Source: Diphasiastrum complanatum (lineage: Eukaryota > Streptophyta > Lycopodiopsida > Lycopodiales > Lycopodiaceae). From it: a DNA stretch of 64,000 nucleotides. Of this stretch, positions 45,608 to 60,803 are shown piece after piece (the stretch's first letter is position 1; each line of letters opens with the position of its first letter). A program made the translations under genes and the position numbers. Under the pieces are notes generated by a model. The model was not told the origin of the DNA. It worked only from the letters and a program-made list of their open reading frames with translations, and searched no databases. The stretch covers positions 42,659,760 to 42,723,759 of the forward strand of contig CM055092.1 in the NCBI GenBank assembly GCA_029204225.1. The letters are read 5' to 3'.

Positions 45608-48600
45608 CTTGAGCACCTATTAAACATTCATGAGCTTGATTATATGGTCGTAAGCAACACTATCATGAAAATATCATCAATAATAATTTGAGTAATCACT
45701 TGTGTGAAGTTAAGACAATGCATTATATGATGTAATATTAGAGATTGTTTTTTGACCCTCTACAAGATTAGCAAATGTTTGACAAATATTGGTTATAAAT
45801 TTTCAAAGAGAATTACGGTGAGTACAGTTTTGAGATTGTTGGTCATGGATACGTTTTGTTTGGCTCCTTGAAATGCAAACGAGTATAATGAGTGATTGGT
45901 GTGAAACAAGGATTGACACATGAGTTAAGAATATAAGCATGAGATTGCATTGAAAAATAGTTCATATGAGTTTTTGAAAAAGACTTATTTCTAAGCCAAA
46001 ATTGACAAAACAAGTGATAAGTAGCTCATGATGGATAAGTGTACTTCTTAAGTGACTAACCAATCCAATGATGATGAGCAAATAAGCAGTGCAATTAACA
46101 ACACCTTAGTAACAACACCAAACTTTGGTACATGATTATTTCTTATAAAGCAAGGTTCAAGTAACATTATGAAGTTGTTGCATAACATTGGGCAAATATT
46201 TGTTATAGCAACCAAGTATTTGAAGCCCACACTTAAGTGAGCGAGAACATGAAATTATGTAGGAGCAATGTGATAGCACCACTAGAAGGCACTCACTCAT
46301 TAAAAAACTATATAAAAAAGTCAAAATGAATGGTAGTCTACTTTTGTGACGTTCCATTATAGTAAATAATCAAAAGTAGCCTTAGAGAGAGAATATGAGA
46401 GGGTAAGAGAAAAAAATCAGAGAGCACGAGAGAGTCCAAATTAGGATGATGAGAATGAGAGAAGTAAGCCTCAAAGAAATTTTGGACTTTGATAGAAAGA
46501 ATAGGAGCTTGTGGTGAGGCATATTGTCATTGGTGGCCACCTTTTTTGCATGGTCTAACTAAGTTGAAGAGATCATTTATTCTAAACTTCATACTAGTTT
46601 CTACTCCCTTGTATTATTTCTAATAGCTAGGCCATTTCTAAGCTCAAGTCGTTGTTCTAGATGTACATTTGTCGAATTATAAATTAAATACTTTTTCATA
46701 GCTACTACTGGCAACTTGGCATGTATCGTAAAATCCATTTACTTATTTTATCTCCCAAACTCCTTTCAAAATCAACTTGTATTCTCTAATTGTTTGCAAA
46801 GAAATGCTTTGTACAAGCAAAACAAGAAAATCCCTTGAAACATTGTAAGTTGTAGTTTTTACTTCCTTTGCCACAATTTGATGATATTTAAATATGATAT
46901 GTAGAAGAATAAAAAATCTCCTGATAGGATTCCGTGATCTTAAAACAAATTGGTTGCACTTGCATCTAAACAATGCAACACATAAGTGATAAAGTTTAAT
47001 TTGTCCCTCGATATTCTTGGCACAAAAGATCAAAAAGAATTTTAAGATATTACATCTTTGGGCCCAATTATCTTCCCCTAAAGGGTGAACAAAAATCTAT
47101 CTATGTAAAAGCATAGGTCAAGTCATATGTAATGTGATATCAAATCTAAAACGTTGAAATCGAAAATCATAACCTTCTAAGCTCACAAGGCTGGACATTT
47201 CAAGACAAAAGCAACTCATCCTCCACTTGCTGTGACATGTTAGTTCACGATTTTCTCACTTGTTTCTAATAATCTGATAAAAAAATATTGAGCCTCCATA
47301 CATATGTTATTTCATAATTGAGCTAGCATGTCAACTTAGATACTTATGGCACATTCATATATTAGGGTGGCAACTCAATGTTCTAAGAATGTGATATGCA
47401 TGTCCCCTTTTTAGATATTTTGTTTACTTTATAGGTGTTTCTAAGTTATGCATGTTTGAAGATGAGCAATAACGTGCTTACTTGGCATGACATCAAAAAC
47501 CCACTAGAGTTGGTGTATTTCTTTAACATTTTTTGTGTACAAAATTCATTTATAATGTTGTTGTCATGGTGAGAGGTGAAAGTTGTATGTATTTCACAAG
47601 ATTTCTTTATCAAATCTACATGAGATTGAGTTTTTTGTTCCAAAAGGCACTATCATCAAAATTTTCACAATAACATATAAATTTTGAAATGTTTTACCAT
47701 ATTTAGGCCAAGGGAAAATGTAGAAGACATGTGCACAATCGTGAGCACTAAAACAACAAAATACTTATGTAACATCGAAGTATATCAATATTTCATTGTT
47801 CATAATATAGAATGTTCTACAACATGTTGACTTAATATAGGTGATGCATCTACTCTAAGCAAGAAAAAATCATAGTCACTCAAGCATTTATGTCCACTTT
47901 CAAAGGCTCCTAAATAAAGACGAGAGAGCTTTTGGCCCAAAACATACATCGCAACACCACAATACAATAATTTTATAAGCTCATAAGATTCACATTATTG
48001 ATCCTCAAGTCCTTCAATAGCACGTTAGCAATTAATATTCATGGGATTGAACACAAAATTGTTCTACATAAAAGATCTTGCCATAGTTTTAAAGAGTAGT
48101 AGAAGAACAAATAAGTGAGATTTTTGCTAATTGACCAACATGAATGTTTAAATTTTTTATTAAGTTTTCCTTCTTAGAGATGGAGCTTCGAGACAAATAG
48201 ACATATCTTAAGGCTGATGTTAGCTTAGAATCGATACATTGGAGAGCCATAAGCTAAAAGTTATTTTTCAATTCAATTTTTATCCTCTTGGTGGAAGATC
48301 AAGCTTGCAAAATAGAAGCTATTTAAACCAAGAGATATAGCACAAACCCATTGAAGTTAACATACTTTGGATCAAGTATACGAATCCAACTTGTCATTGC
48401 AAAATTCAAATTGCTTATTGTTGTGTAGGATCTTTCAAATGGGTGTCTGACAACCCTCTTTTAATCATATCCAATCTATCTTGTAAATCAACAACATTAT
48501 ACTCAACCTATGGTAAAGAACCAAGTTTTAAGTTGATTGGCCCTACTTTAGCAATAATTGGTTTTTGAAGTCTTAACTAATAAGTAGAAACTATTGATCT

Positions 48601-48842
48601 TTTTTTACACATCGATCATGTGCGTTCTTGGGTACTATGGCAGTACCTATTGAAAGTACATATTGGGAATTTTGGTTCTTCCCTTCATTTGAGAGCTCAT
48701 ATTTGACATATTTGGAACTATTTTGCTTCAAATTTGGTAGTATTGTATGTGAAAATGGTGATGGCAAATGGTTAACCTCTCAGAAAAGGAAAATAATACT
48801 AAACAAAACCATTTTCCACCGGGCACTACAAGCGTACCAGTG
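45608..48842. other. No recognised gene
   Basis: 3.2 kb of A/T-rich sequence with only short ORFs. I see no RT, gag or transposase motif, no LTR ends and no tandem array. Old, unrecognisable repeat is likely. Confidence 0.4.
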
Positions 48843-49245
48843 GGAGTATATACACTCTCCCGATCCAACAGTGAGGCAATCGACGCTCTTTGCAAAAGAT
48901 TTGACTCTCTTGGCGTCCGTGGCAACGTGATGGGATGATTGCCTTCCTCCTTTCGCATTCGAAAGAGCATTAAGGATCAGCTGTCGGTGGCTACATTGTA
49001 TTTCCGTGCCGCAATGATGGGAGGCTCCTGTGAATCTTGATTCACATCCTGGACAACTTCAAAGTGGATTGTCGGAGCCCAATGTTGTTTTTTGCTGCAC
49101 AATTTAGATTTCACATTGCCCGACTTGAATTCATGGAGAAGGTGCAGTATCATTTAATAAAGATTCGACGTGATGCCAATAAGAGTCCACAGTAACTGCA
49201 TCTCGCAAGTGTCGTGGGACCGCCACCAATTTTGGTGGGGGATAC
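48843..49245 (+). pseudogene. Third-ORF-type C-terminal relic and PPT (left arm)
   Basis: Frame pieces IRKSIKDQLSVATLYFRAAM and RFHIARLEFMEKVQYHLIKI match the C-terminal part of the ORF at 27958-28654. The frame over the polypurine tract (GGTGGGGGATAC, 49234-49245) stays open into the LTR (ILVGDTVGGFADPK). The piece begins where the inverted repeat begins. Confidence 0.5.
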
Positions 49246-49990
49246 TGTTGGAGGGTTTGCGGATCCCAAGGCAATCATCTTAACCCTAGTTAATAAGTGA
49301 GAGGGATTTGGCACCCTGCGTGTGTAAGTCCAACCCGATGATCACATACTTATTTGATTAATTAGAAAGTCAATAAAAGGACTTTAGGCCTTTTTGCGGG
49401 ACTTTTATTGTCGCAGGGCCTAAATGTCAAGTTAGTGGATAAAGTTGGGTTTCCCTCCAATTTTGGATGGTTCCCACTCTTTTTTAAATTTGAATAATTA
49501 GGGAGGCAGAGTTGGACCAATAGGATTCAGAGGCCAGGGTCCTCCTCTCTACTATAAAAAAGGACCAATTCGAGTTCCTACGGATGTACATATCTTCATT
49601 TCAAATTGGTTCTCTTGTGAAATGGATTTATGAATGTCCTTGCTCTCTATCACTTTTCCTCCATCTCTCATGCTTTTATTGTGTTTTGCTAATTATTGGA
49701 TCCGATTGTTATCGGGATTGCATGTTTTTATACTTTTTATGAGAGAGAAAAGGAGAGAGAGAAAGAGTAAGCTATCTTCATTGTGGATCTTAGTGTTAAT
49801 GGATGTAGTGTTAATGCTTAGTTGTTAATGGATGTTAGAGTTAGAGGTAAATCTTCCATTCGTGCTGAAATATGAACTATGCTATCGCTCTCATGGGAAC
49901 GAACCTACGCGTGACAACTAACTTCATCTTCTTGATGCTAGATTGATTGGATCTTGGGTTGAGGATAGGCAAGGAAAGAAACCCACTACA
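49246..49990 (+). repeat. LTR, left arm of a large inverted repeat
   Basis: 745 bases from TGTTGGAGGG to CCCACTACA, with a TATA box (CTATAAAAAAGG) near 49552-49563. The reverse complement of 50257-51008 matches it at nearly every base, with a few indels near 49600. The ORF inside (49634-49828) is repeated in the other arm and is LTR sequence, not a gene. Confidence 0.85.
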
Positions 49991-50256
49991 ATTAGAAAAA
50001 AAGTTTTTAAAACGCCCCCGCCCTTTTGAACGACTTCTTAAGATTGGTGATCTGAATAGCTTTCTCTGTTCCACAATCAGATTAGATTTCAAACAAGCAA
50101 ATTCACTCAAATCAAGCAAAATCACTTCCAAACTAACCCTAAATGTAGATTTAACACTATTCATGCCACGACAAGATGCCTAATGCAAGCTAACCGTCCA
50201 ACAAACATGCTGCAAACTAAAAAATTGGCGTAGCTCCCCGACAACGACACCAAAAT
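49991..50256 (-). other. Inverted-repeat spacer with tRNA-Asp type primer site
   Basis: The minus strand from 50252 reads TGGTGTCGTTGTCGGGGA, the Asp-type primer site with C-to-T changes, directly after the right-arm LTR. The remaining 230 bases are leader, ending where the left arm LTR begins in the opposite direction. Confidence 0.75.
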
Positions 50257-51008
50257 TGTAGTGGGTTTCTTTCCTTGCCTATCCTCAACCCAAGATCCAA
50301 TCAATCTAGCATCAAGAAGATGAAGTTAGTTGTCACGCGTAGGTTCGTTCCCATGAGAGCGATAACATAGTTCATATTTCAGCACGAATGGAAGATTCAC
50401 ATCTAACTCTAACATCCATTAACAACTAAGCATTAACACTACATCCATTAACACTAAGATCCACAATGAAGATAGCTTACTCTTTCTCTCTCTCCTTTTC
50501 TCTCTCATAAAAAGTATAAAAACATGCAATCCCGATAACAATCGGATCCAATAATTAGCAAAACACAATAAAAGCATGAGAGATGGAGGAAAAGTGATAG
50601 AGAGCAAGGACATTCTAAATCCATTTCCCAAGAGAACCAATCTGCTCTATTGAAATGAAGATATGTACATCCGTAGGAACTCGAATTGGTCCTTTTTTAT
50701 AGTAGAGAGGAGGACCCTGGCCTCTGAATCCTATTGGTCCAACTCTGCCTCCCTAATTATTCAAATTTAAAAAAGAGTGGGAAGCATCCAAAATTGGAGG
50801 GAAACCCAACTTTATCCACTAACTTGACATTTAGGCCCTGTGACAATAAAAGTCCCGCAAAAAGGCCTAAAGTCCTTTTATTGACTTTCTAATTAATCAA
50901 ATAAGTATGTGATCATCGGGTTGGACTTACACACGCAGGGTGCCAAATCCCTCTCACTTATTAACTAGGGTTAAGATGATTGCCTTGGGATCCGCAAACC
51001 CTCCAACA
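50257..51008 (-). repeat. LTR, right arm of the inverted repeat
   Basis: 752 bases, minus strand TGTTGGAGGG to CCCACTACA. It has a PPT upstream (51009-51021) and a primer site downstream, so it too looks shared between two internal regions. Confidence 0.85.
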
Positions 51009-51434
51009 GTATCCCCCACCAAAATTGGTGGCGGTCCCACGACACTTGCGAGATGCAGTTACTGTGGACTCTTATTGGCATCATGTCGAATCTTTATTAA
51101 ATGATACTGCACCTTCTCCATGAATTCGAATCGGGCAATGTGAAATCTAAATTGTGCAGCAAAAAACAACAGTGGGCTCCGACAATCCACTTTGAAGTTG
51201 TCCAGGATGTGAATCAAGATTCCCAGGAGCCTCCCATCATTGCGGCATGGAAATACAATGTAGCCACCGACAGCTGATCCTTAATGCTCTTTGACGCCAT
51301 TGGCTTATTTGGATCGAATGTGAAAGGAGGAAGACTATCATCCCATCACGTTGCCACGGACGCCAAGAGAGTCAAATCTTTTGGAAAGAGCGTCGATTGC
51401 CTCACCGTCGGATCGGGAGATTGTATATACTCCT
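51009..51434 (-). pseudogene. Third-ORF-type C-terminal relic (right arm)
   Basis: Reverse complement of 48843-49245 with scattered changes. Frame pieces such as DGEAIDALSKRFDSLGVRG are more readable here. The match ends at 51434, about 530 bases before the TATA box of the host gene. Confidence 0.5.
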
Positions 51435-51968
51435 GCTGGAGATTGCTCCCAAACCTACCTAACAAATATTTAGTGGCTCTCCTTTAGGACCTGTAGTAGC
51501 TTGGACAAAAGTTCAGGGCATCCCTTTGGGCATGTATAGTTCTGCATGGACAAAGGGCATGCCTTCCATTGCCACCTAGTTGTGGCTGGACTAAAGCTGA
51601 AGGGTGTTGTTCAAGGATGTTGATATTAGTACAAAGCTTAAAGGTTGTTCCTTTGAAATGGTTTTCCTTGCCCTAAGAGTGGCGTAGTGGGTATTGCCCC
51701 TTGGCCGTTATTCCAAATTAGGGTAAATGTTGTTAGGTTGTGGCCTTAAAAAAATAGCCCCCCCCCCCCTTTCAATGAGCTCCCTAATGTGTAAAAACTA
51801 TAATCTATAGCCTTGGGTTGGTGGAGCGTGGTAGGTGCTTGAGGCCACCGGTGAGTCAAAAGGACCCACCGCCCAGAAGCGGCAACCAATCAAGCTCGTG
51901 GGTGACCATTTACGCTACCCACGTGGCAGTCGCGCACGCTTCGTCTTCGGCGTACGTAAGCTTGTTCC
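51435..51968 (+). other. Upstream region of the SAHH gene
   Basis: No ORF. A run of ten C lies near 51760-51771. From about 51830 the sequence becomes GC-rich with several CpG (CACGTGGCAGTCGCGCACGC near 51919), unlike the A/T-rich surroundings. This suits a housekeeping promoter. CACGTG is a G-box type site. Confidence 0.5.
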
Positions 51969-51976
51969 CTATATAG
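51969..51976 (+). promoter_or_regulatory. TATA box of the SAHH gene
   Basis: CTATATAG in a GC-rich stretch, about 377 bases before the ATG at 52353. Transcription would start near 52000 and give a 5' UTR of about 350 bases. Confidence 0.6.
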
Positions 51977-52352
51977 ACTCTCCGACGCTGAGGTTTTCCA
52001 CAGCAAAGCAGCCTCTGCTGGAGAGCTGCTGGTGGTTTGATTTGCCTCTGCGGAAGTGCGTGTGGATGCTCTGTTTTTGCCCTGCAGATCTTCGTTTCAT
52101 GTCTGTTAGGCTCTAGCAGTTTTTCTAGCGATTTTGATCTGCTTTTTTCTGAGCAGATCTGAGGTGGGTTTGGTCTAGATCTATATTTTCTTGAAGTTTT
52201 GGCAGAGTTTTTTGTGTGCAGGAGCAGTTCGGCGCATTTCTGTGCAGCAGCTTTGATCTGTTTGCTTTGGAGCGGATCTTAGACAGTGTTGATCGTGTCT
52301 GTTATTTTTTTGAAGCAGTGGTAGAGGTTTGTTTGGCTGCTAAGGAGCAAGA

Positions 52353-55222
<2,870 letters not shown>

Positions 55223-56511
55223 GCGGTCTAATCTCATATTATGGTTCGCCATTTCATTTGGATCCAACTGTTGCCAATTTTTTGCTTAACAAAATTCAGC
55301 TCTCAAAAGTATGAGTAGCAGAGATGATGTATCTCACAATATTTTCAATACGATTGTGTTTGTGTTTTTTGCCATAATTGCGTATTTGAGTCTGCTGCTG
55401 TTGATTTTCTCCATTACAATTGTGGATTTGAGACTCTAATCTGAAACCCAAAAATTTCACAATTCCATAATCACAATGAAAGATGAAAGCGTCCATTAGA
55501 CATAGTACACGAAGCACATTTTGAAACGTGTTTACAGATAGAGATCACTATAGAAATTTTTGCAGTTCAATATGAAAATGTTTCGAAATTGCCTGAAAAC
55601 ATATTTGCAAAAATGTATAAACATTTTCATCCGTTTTCATCTGTCAGGTCTTTAGATTTAAAAAATAGAAGTGATTTCCTTCTAGATATTGAATGATCAG
55701 AATTCATGATCAATATAATTGATCTTAGAACGCCATATGACTTGATGCAGATAATCAATTTTCAAAGAATACAAGCACCACTTGACATATGAAGAAATTA
55801 ACGTTGAAACTATTGGTTAACAATAGATTGAACAAAGGAATCTTCCCGATTTTCTTTTTCTCTCGAAATCTTCCTATTTTGTATTTGTAATGTCTTTATA
55901 ACGAGTCTTTCTAGAAAAAGAACGAGCAAAAGAACCTTAATGACCAATTTGTTTTGTGGACCAGAACATTTTTATAATTTGGAGCAACTTTTTTTTTGTC
56001 TTCCATTAGAAAGCAAAAGGGTCTCTCTCCCAACGCCCTTACTTACACATGTACATCACAATCTTGCACAAGTATCATTTATGTATTGGGTAATGGCCTT
56101 TTAAGTGACCTTTGCATGAGGTTCAAAGTTCAAACACTATTCAATGTAATGATCTCAACATTATTAAATGTTTGTTGGACTAGGGGCATAAACATTAGAC
56201 CTTTCCAAAGAGTGAAGGACGACTTGCAAGGCCTCTTGCTAAGGCTGACAATTTGTTATGAGTCTCATTTACTTTTAATGAGCATAAACATCTCCTCAAA
56301 AAATGTGTATTTGGAGGGGTGCTTAAATTCCATAATTAATGGATTTGATCAAACAAACCTTACAACTAATAGAAAACACAAAGGAATATGATAATTGTAA
56401 GGTTCCTCAAACTATAGACAATTTTTATTTCAAACCTATCAATCTTTAGCCAATTTCTACTTCAATATTCTTTGCGGAGGTCTATATATTAGGGAATGCC
56501 TCCCATCCCTC
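55223..56511. other. 3' flank of SAHH, no recognised gene
   Basis: The first 150 bases should hold the 3' UTR; no canonical AATAAA stands out. A 131-codon plus-strand ORF at 55996-56391 has no recognisable motif. Confidence 0.4.
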
Positions 56512-57580
56512 GGGCCTTCTCCTAGCCTTCTCCTATACGTTATTAGCAGGACTGGCCGTTTATGAGTTAAAAACAAGCTCGTAATAAGTGTAATAAGCCA
56601 GAATGGGCTAACAGGAAACCTTCATAAACAATTTGAAGGGAGGCCTTCACAAATGAATGGGGGGCCTTCACGCAAGTTGTTTTGCATTGGAACACAGAGA
56701 ATGATTTCGGAACCTGATTAACTGATTTCAGAACCTAATAAACTCGATTCTCAATCACTCCCCAGTGTCCCCACTCACACTGCTCAATGCCATCAATCCC
56801 AAGTCTACGTAGGAGTCCTGTCTGTCTGATCTGGCTATCCAAGGGAAGCTTCCATGCTCTTCCTGCATCCAGCCTCCACTGCCTGCCATACAACTTCAAG
56901 TACATCTGCTTATCAATAGCACTTGAATCCGAGAAGCTTGCCTTGTAGTCTTTTTGTTCACAGGAAGCAAGGAGGATCGGAGAATTATTGCAAGCAGGAA
57001 AGATGGTGGCCTGAAATGGGCTCTGCTGGTAGTGCTTGCCACGCTCACATTGATTCCCAAAGACTTGAGTATCGGTATTATGTAAGCGTGGGGCTCACGT
57101 GGGAATTAGAATGTCTTAAGCTTCCGGCTATTTTAACCTTGTTTGCCACTTCTCTGTCAACCTAACATACATTTGCTTACCAGATTGAAAGAAACTGCGC
57201 ATTGTAGACAGACAATGAATGATTCTAATATAATGAATCACGGGACCTCAAAATCTCTGACCTCCTCTAATTCTTCTACTAATGTTACTGAAATCTATCT
57301 TTAATCAGAGGCTAGAAAATTGGAATTCTCATCAAAGCTCACTTCGGTCTGAAAGTTCAACGTGGAAGAGGTCAATTCAGAGTGTTCGAAAGAAAGCAAG
57401 ATAGTGCTTCAGAGCCGAATAATCTGTTGTAGTTTAATACAACTGCCGAGCCACATAAGTCTAAGCAGATCTGATCGAACACTTGATCAGCAGCGCACTG
57501 GGCAACTGAAGGCGCTCCACTGAAGGGCGCTAAAAGGCCAGCCCTGCTAATAACGAAAGGTAACGAGCTTGGGAAGGCCC
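56512..57580. mobile_element. DNA element with 45-base terminal inverted repeats
   Basis: The left end (56512-56557) starts GGGCCTTC and ends CGTTATTAGCAGGACTGGCC. The right end (57536-57580) is its reverse complement with changes in the middle and an internal CGTTATTAGCAGGGCTGGCC. Total 1069 bases with no transposase ORF. No target duplication is obvious, so the superfamily (Mutator-like or other) is open. Confidence 0.55.
56964..57081 (+). pseudogene. Exon-like segment inside the TIR element
   Basis: A pyrimidine-rich acceptor (CTTTTTGTTCACAG|G) and a donor (TAT|GTAAGCG) bound 118 bases. One frame is open throughout and reads SKEDRRIIASRKDGG followed by a hydrophobic LKWALLVVLATLTLI. It looks like an exon of a membrane-protein gene picked up by the element. 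I cannot name the source gene. Confidence 0.3.
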
Positions 57581-57599
57581 GTTATCCATTACGTAATAA

Positions 57600-57790
57600 T
57601 ATAGGGCCCCAAAATCATTTTTTAAATAAGAGAGGCAACGCGGGCGCCGTGGAGAGATATGGACAGACAGAGTAAGAAAGTGCGTGGAAGATAGGGACTA
57701 AGAGAGAGAGAAAGTGCGTAGAGAGAGATGGAGCGCCCGCTGTCTCTCTCAGCTGAGAGAGACAGAGAGAGAGAGAGAGTGTTACTACCG
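57600..57790. repeat. GA-rich stretch with a perfect 26-base palindrome
   Basis: Scattered GAGAGAGA runs. At 57740-57765, CTGTCTCTCTCAG is followed immediately by its reverse complement. Confidence 0.8.
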
Positions 57791-57820
57791 TGAAAAAATC
57801 AGCCGAACGACAGTTACGTG

Positions 57821-57946
57821 AGGTAATGGTCCATTGGTCGGACCATTACCACAAATAATCCGGTCCCCGGACAGCTCGTGGCCTCCGTCACTCGCTGCCG
57901 GGTCCCAGATTATTTATGGTAATGGCCCTCCCAATGGCCATTACCT
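57821..57946. mobile_element. 126-base hairpin (foldback) element
   Basis: AGGTAATGGTCCATTGG at the left and CCAATGGCCATTACCT at the right are near-perfect inverted repeats. The similarity continues inward over about 45 bases (AAATAATCCGG against CAGATTATTT). Each arm is itself partly palindromic (GGTAATGG-CCATTGG-GACCATTACC). It looks like a miniature inverted-repeat element. No target duplication seen. Confidence 0.55.
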
Positions 57947-59360
57947 ACTACATAATGTCCTTGTGAAATATTTTTTACGGACTTGACAATTCATAATATG
58001 TCAAAAAAAAAGGTGAGGTCGCTTTTATAAGTTATAATTTGCTCTTCAATGTTCTACGGGTAGACAACATTCTAGAATCTTATATTATATGCATGAAAGT
58101 TCACCCATTTCGACGAACACATGTGAAGAATAGTTAACTCATAATTTCTTCTAACACCACAAGCTTTGCAATATATGATGCTCTTCAACAATACACAATA
58201 ATCTTCCTAAGTAAATCTTTAATTTCAAGATTTGGTGTTTGATTCACAAGTCTACACACAAAAGTAAAGACTAAAAATAGACCAACAAATTAATGTGAAT
58301 TAGATGCCTTTGCTACTACACCAGCCGGAATGTCACCAAAAACATGACTTATAGTTTCACCCAACCTTTTGTTTGGAAGGTTATTAACTTACACAATATT
58401 TTGTGCATGTAATCTACTAGCTCTCTTACATTTTTCACGGAATTTGGACTTTCAACCTTGATGTCACAATGGAAAAGGGCATGTATGCAATCCTTTCCTT
58501 GGCATAAGGGCCTAAGACATTAAGTGACATCCCCCCCCCAAAAAAAAAGAAGAAGAACAAGAAAGTAGACGAGGTTGGCTACGATAGGTTAAGCCAATTT
58601 CTCAATTTTGACAATAAGATGTCACTCACATCATCGATACATATCAACTAAAAAACAACAAACTTGTACACAAGTAGTTTAAAAATGAGTGATTTAGTAC
58701 AAATTCAATTTTCTAAAAAGGATATCAAGCCCAAGTCAAACAAAAATCACATCATGCGTATTCAATGTAAAAGTTCTACAATGCTCTTAATCACCAATCA
58801 ATTATGAATAAAATATTAGTGTCTCATGGCTTTGTGTTTTTTTTTTACTCCATGAAAACACTAACCATAGATTACAATTTTATTTTAAATGTACAACAAC
58901 ATAGAACAAGCTCAAAGTGAGCAAAATTTTTCAGCCTCCTTACATAGAAGCATGGGGTAGACAAAAATCTCGCCCGATCCAAATTCCTCGCAATTCATAT
59001 CTAATCGAATATTCTAGAGAGTGACAACTCTAATACATTTGGGAAATTTGTTAACATGAGAGTGCTAAAAAATGAAATCATTAAGGAGCAAATCCAAGTG
59101 CCCAAACACTCTAAACTTAACTTGAAATCTCACAATGAAAAATCCAACGATAGAATTTTAGAGAGGCAAGTAATATAAGAAGAAAAGTTGTTTCAATTTT
59201 TCATCTAAAGCTTTGCATTTAGAGCAGATGTGAGAGGAGTTGCCTTTATATTTGGAATGAACAAGAAGAGCTTGTTGGATAATTCTCAAAGATTGTTAGT
59301 TTAGCAAGCTTGATCTTGTGAGTCTGCATAATTTTGGCTTTCCAAAATAAACAAAACAAA
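57947..59360. other. No recognised gene
   Basis: A/T-rich with homopolymer runs (C9A9 near 58530). Possibly continues the old Ty3 relic that lies above it on the minus strand, but no RNase H or integrase motif was seen. Confidence 0.35.
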
Positions 59361-59970
59361 CTAAGGTATTTTTTTAGGCAATTTATTAAGATGGGCAACA
59401 ATCATGACAAACTTGGGAGCAGATTTTTTTTTGTTCATGTGTAGATAGCCCAAGGAGCATATGTACTTTGTGTAAGGGTGATACTTAATACCAATATGCC
59501 ACAAAAGTATACAATCACACATTTTGTTAAGGAGTTTTAGAACATTATTCATAACATTTTGAAAAGTGGGTGGGCCATTGGTAACTTCAAAAAGTAGAAC
59601 AAGGGATCTATACAAACTCGATGAAGTGAAAAAGGTCATCATGGACTCATCTCCTAGATGCATCCATATTTGATAATAACTAGATTGAAGGTCAATATCG
59701 AAAAAGATGGTTGCTTTCCCCCAATTGATAAATAAGCCATTCACATGAGATATAGGATTTTAATTCCAAGCATAAAATTTGCTGAAAGTTCAATAAGCAA
59801 TGAAAAATTGCTTGGTGCCATGGCTTTTTGCAACACGTAAAATAGGAGCTCCATGAGGATGAACACTAGGAACTATCAAGTCATGTAATAGAATGTCAGA
59901 TATTTGGCACTCTATCTCAAACTACTCATATTCACAGATATGCATAAGGTGATGAGAGACTAGTGATGTG
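59361..59970 (-). pseudogene. Ancient Ty3-type reverse transcriptase relic
   Basis: Minus-strand LIVPSVHPHGAPILRVAKSHG corresponds to the usual I-PS-SP-GAPVL-V-KK-G fingers motif. FFDIDLQSSYYQIWMH is motif A, and FEVTNGPPTFQNVMNNVL is motif B (usual FGLTNAPATFQ). Motif C, normally YIDDIL, reads ILLWHIG, so the catalytic Asp pair is gone. This is a different Ty3 lineage from elements A, D and E, and older. Confidence 0.75.
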
Positions 59971-60008
59971 TTTGAGAAGAAATCAATGTAGTGATTATAT
60001 CTTATAAT

Positions 60009-60730
60009 TGTTGAAATTAATCTTCACTCCTACTCACCTAAATTCATCTCTTGAGTACTATCATACTATGTAAATATTCTCTCTCTACAGCTACATGCAA
60101 CTCTAGTAGTAAAAGTCGAACAATCTATATCTACATCGACTTTGAAGCAGAACATAATCAAATTGACTACTTTGACGTTGACTTCACCGACTCGACATAA
60201 GTCCATCCACATCTCCCGACTTCAACTCCATCGACATCGACTCATTCGACACCTTCGACGACTGTAGACTATCACTAGTCAAAATGGAGCTCTTACTCTA
60301 CTCTTTCCAACACAAACTACGTCACAATTCACTTTGTAGAAACTACACCACTTCATGACCGTTATTCTTATAGTTGTACAACAAATAATGTATTTTTATA
60401 CACAATACCAGAAGTAACAAGTTGTGTGCATATACAACAATAGATGAGTCAATAATCAGTGGTAGCGTGAATTAGAGCTCCTTTGTGAACCCCTTTGTAT
60501 CAGACTATCTGATTTCATAGGATCGAAGATCTTTAGAGAGAGTGAAATTAATTCAAGAACTAGAGATATTATTCAATCCATAACTAGCGTGGTAAGATCA
60601 CAACACATAGTGTGCTATTACTATGAACCATTCTCGGACACAGGATCGTGATCTGATCGTTGTATTTACAATAGCTTAACATCAACAATTCATAAAGATC
60701 CTGTCATAATTTATTCATAGAAACCCAACA
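60009..60730 (+). repeat. 5' LTR of Copia element J
   Basis: 722 bases, TGTTGAAATTAATC to AAACCCAACA. It is rich in the word TCGAC in its middle (CATCGACTTTGAAG, CATCGACTCATTCGACACC). Confidence 0.75.
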
Positions 60731-60803
60731 AGTGGTATCAAAGCCATAGATCCAAATTGTTATAGTATTTACGACTATTTTACAATTTCTTAGATCATTC
60801 ATT

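Noticed and set aside
45608-48842. Possible genes in the 3.2 kb gap
   Set aside because: Only short ORFs with no motif, splice pattern or codon structure that I could support.
49634-49828. 64-codon ORF repeated identically at 50419-50640 on the other strand
   Set aside because: It lies wholly inside the LTR arms; identity reflects the inverted repeat, not a conserved gene.
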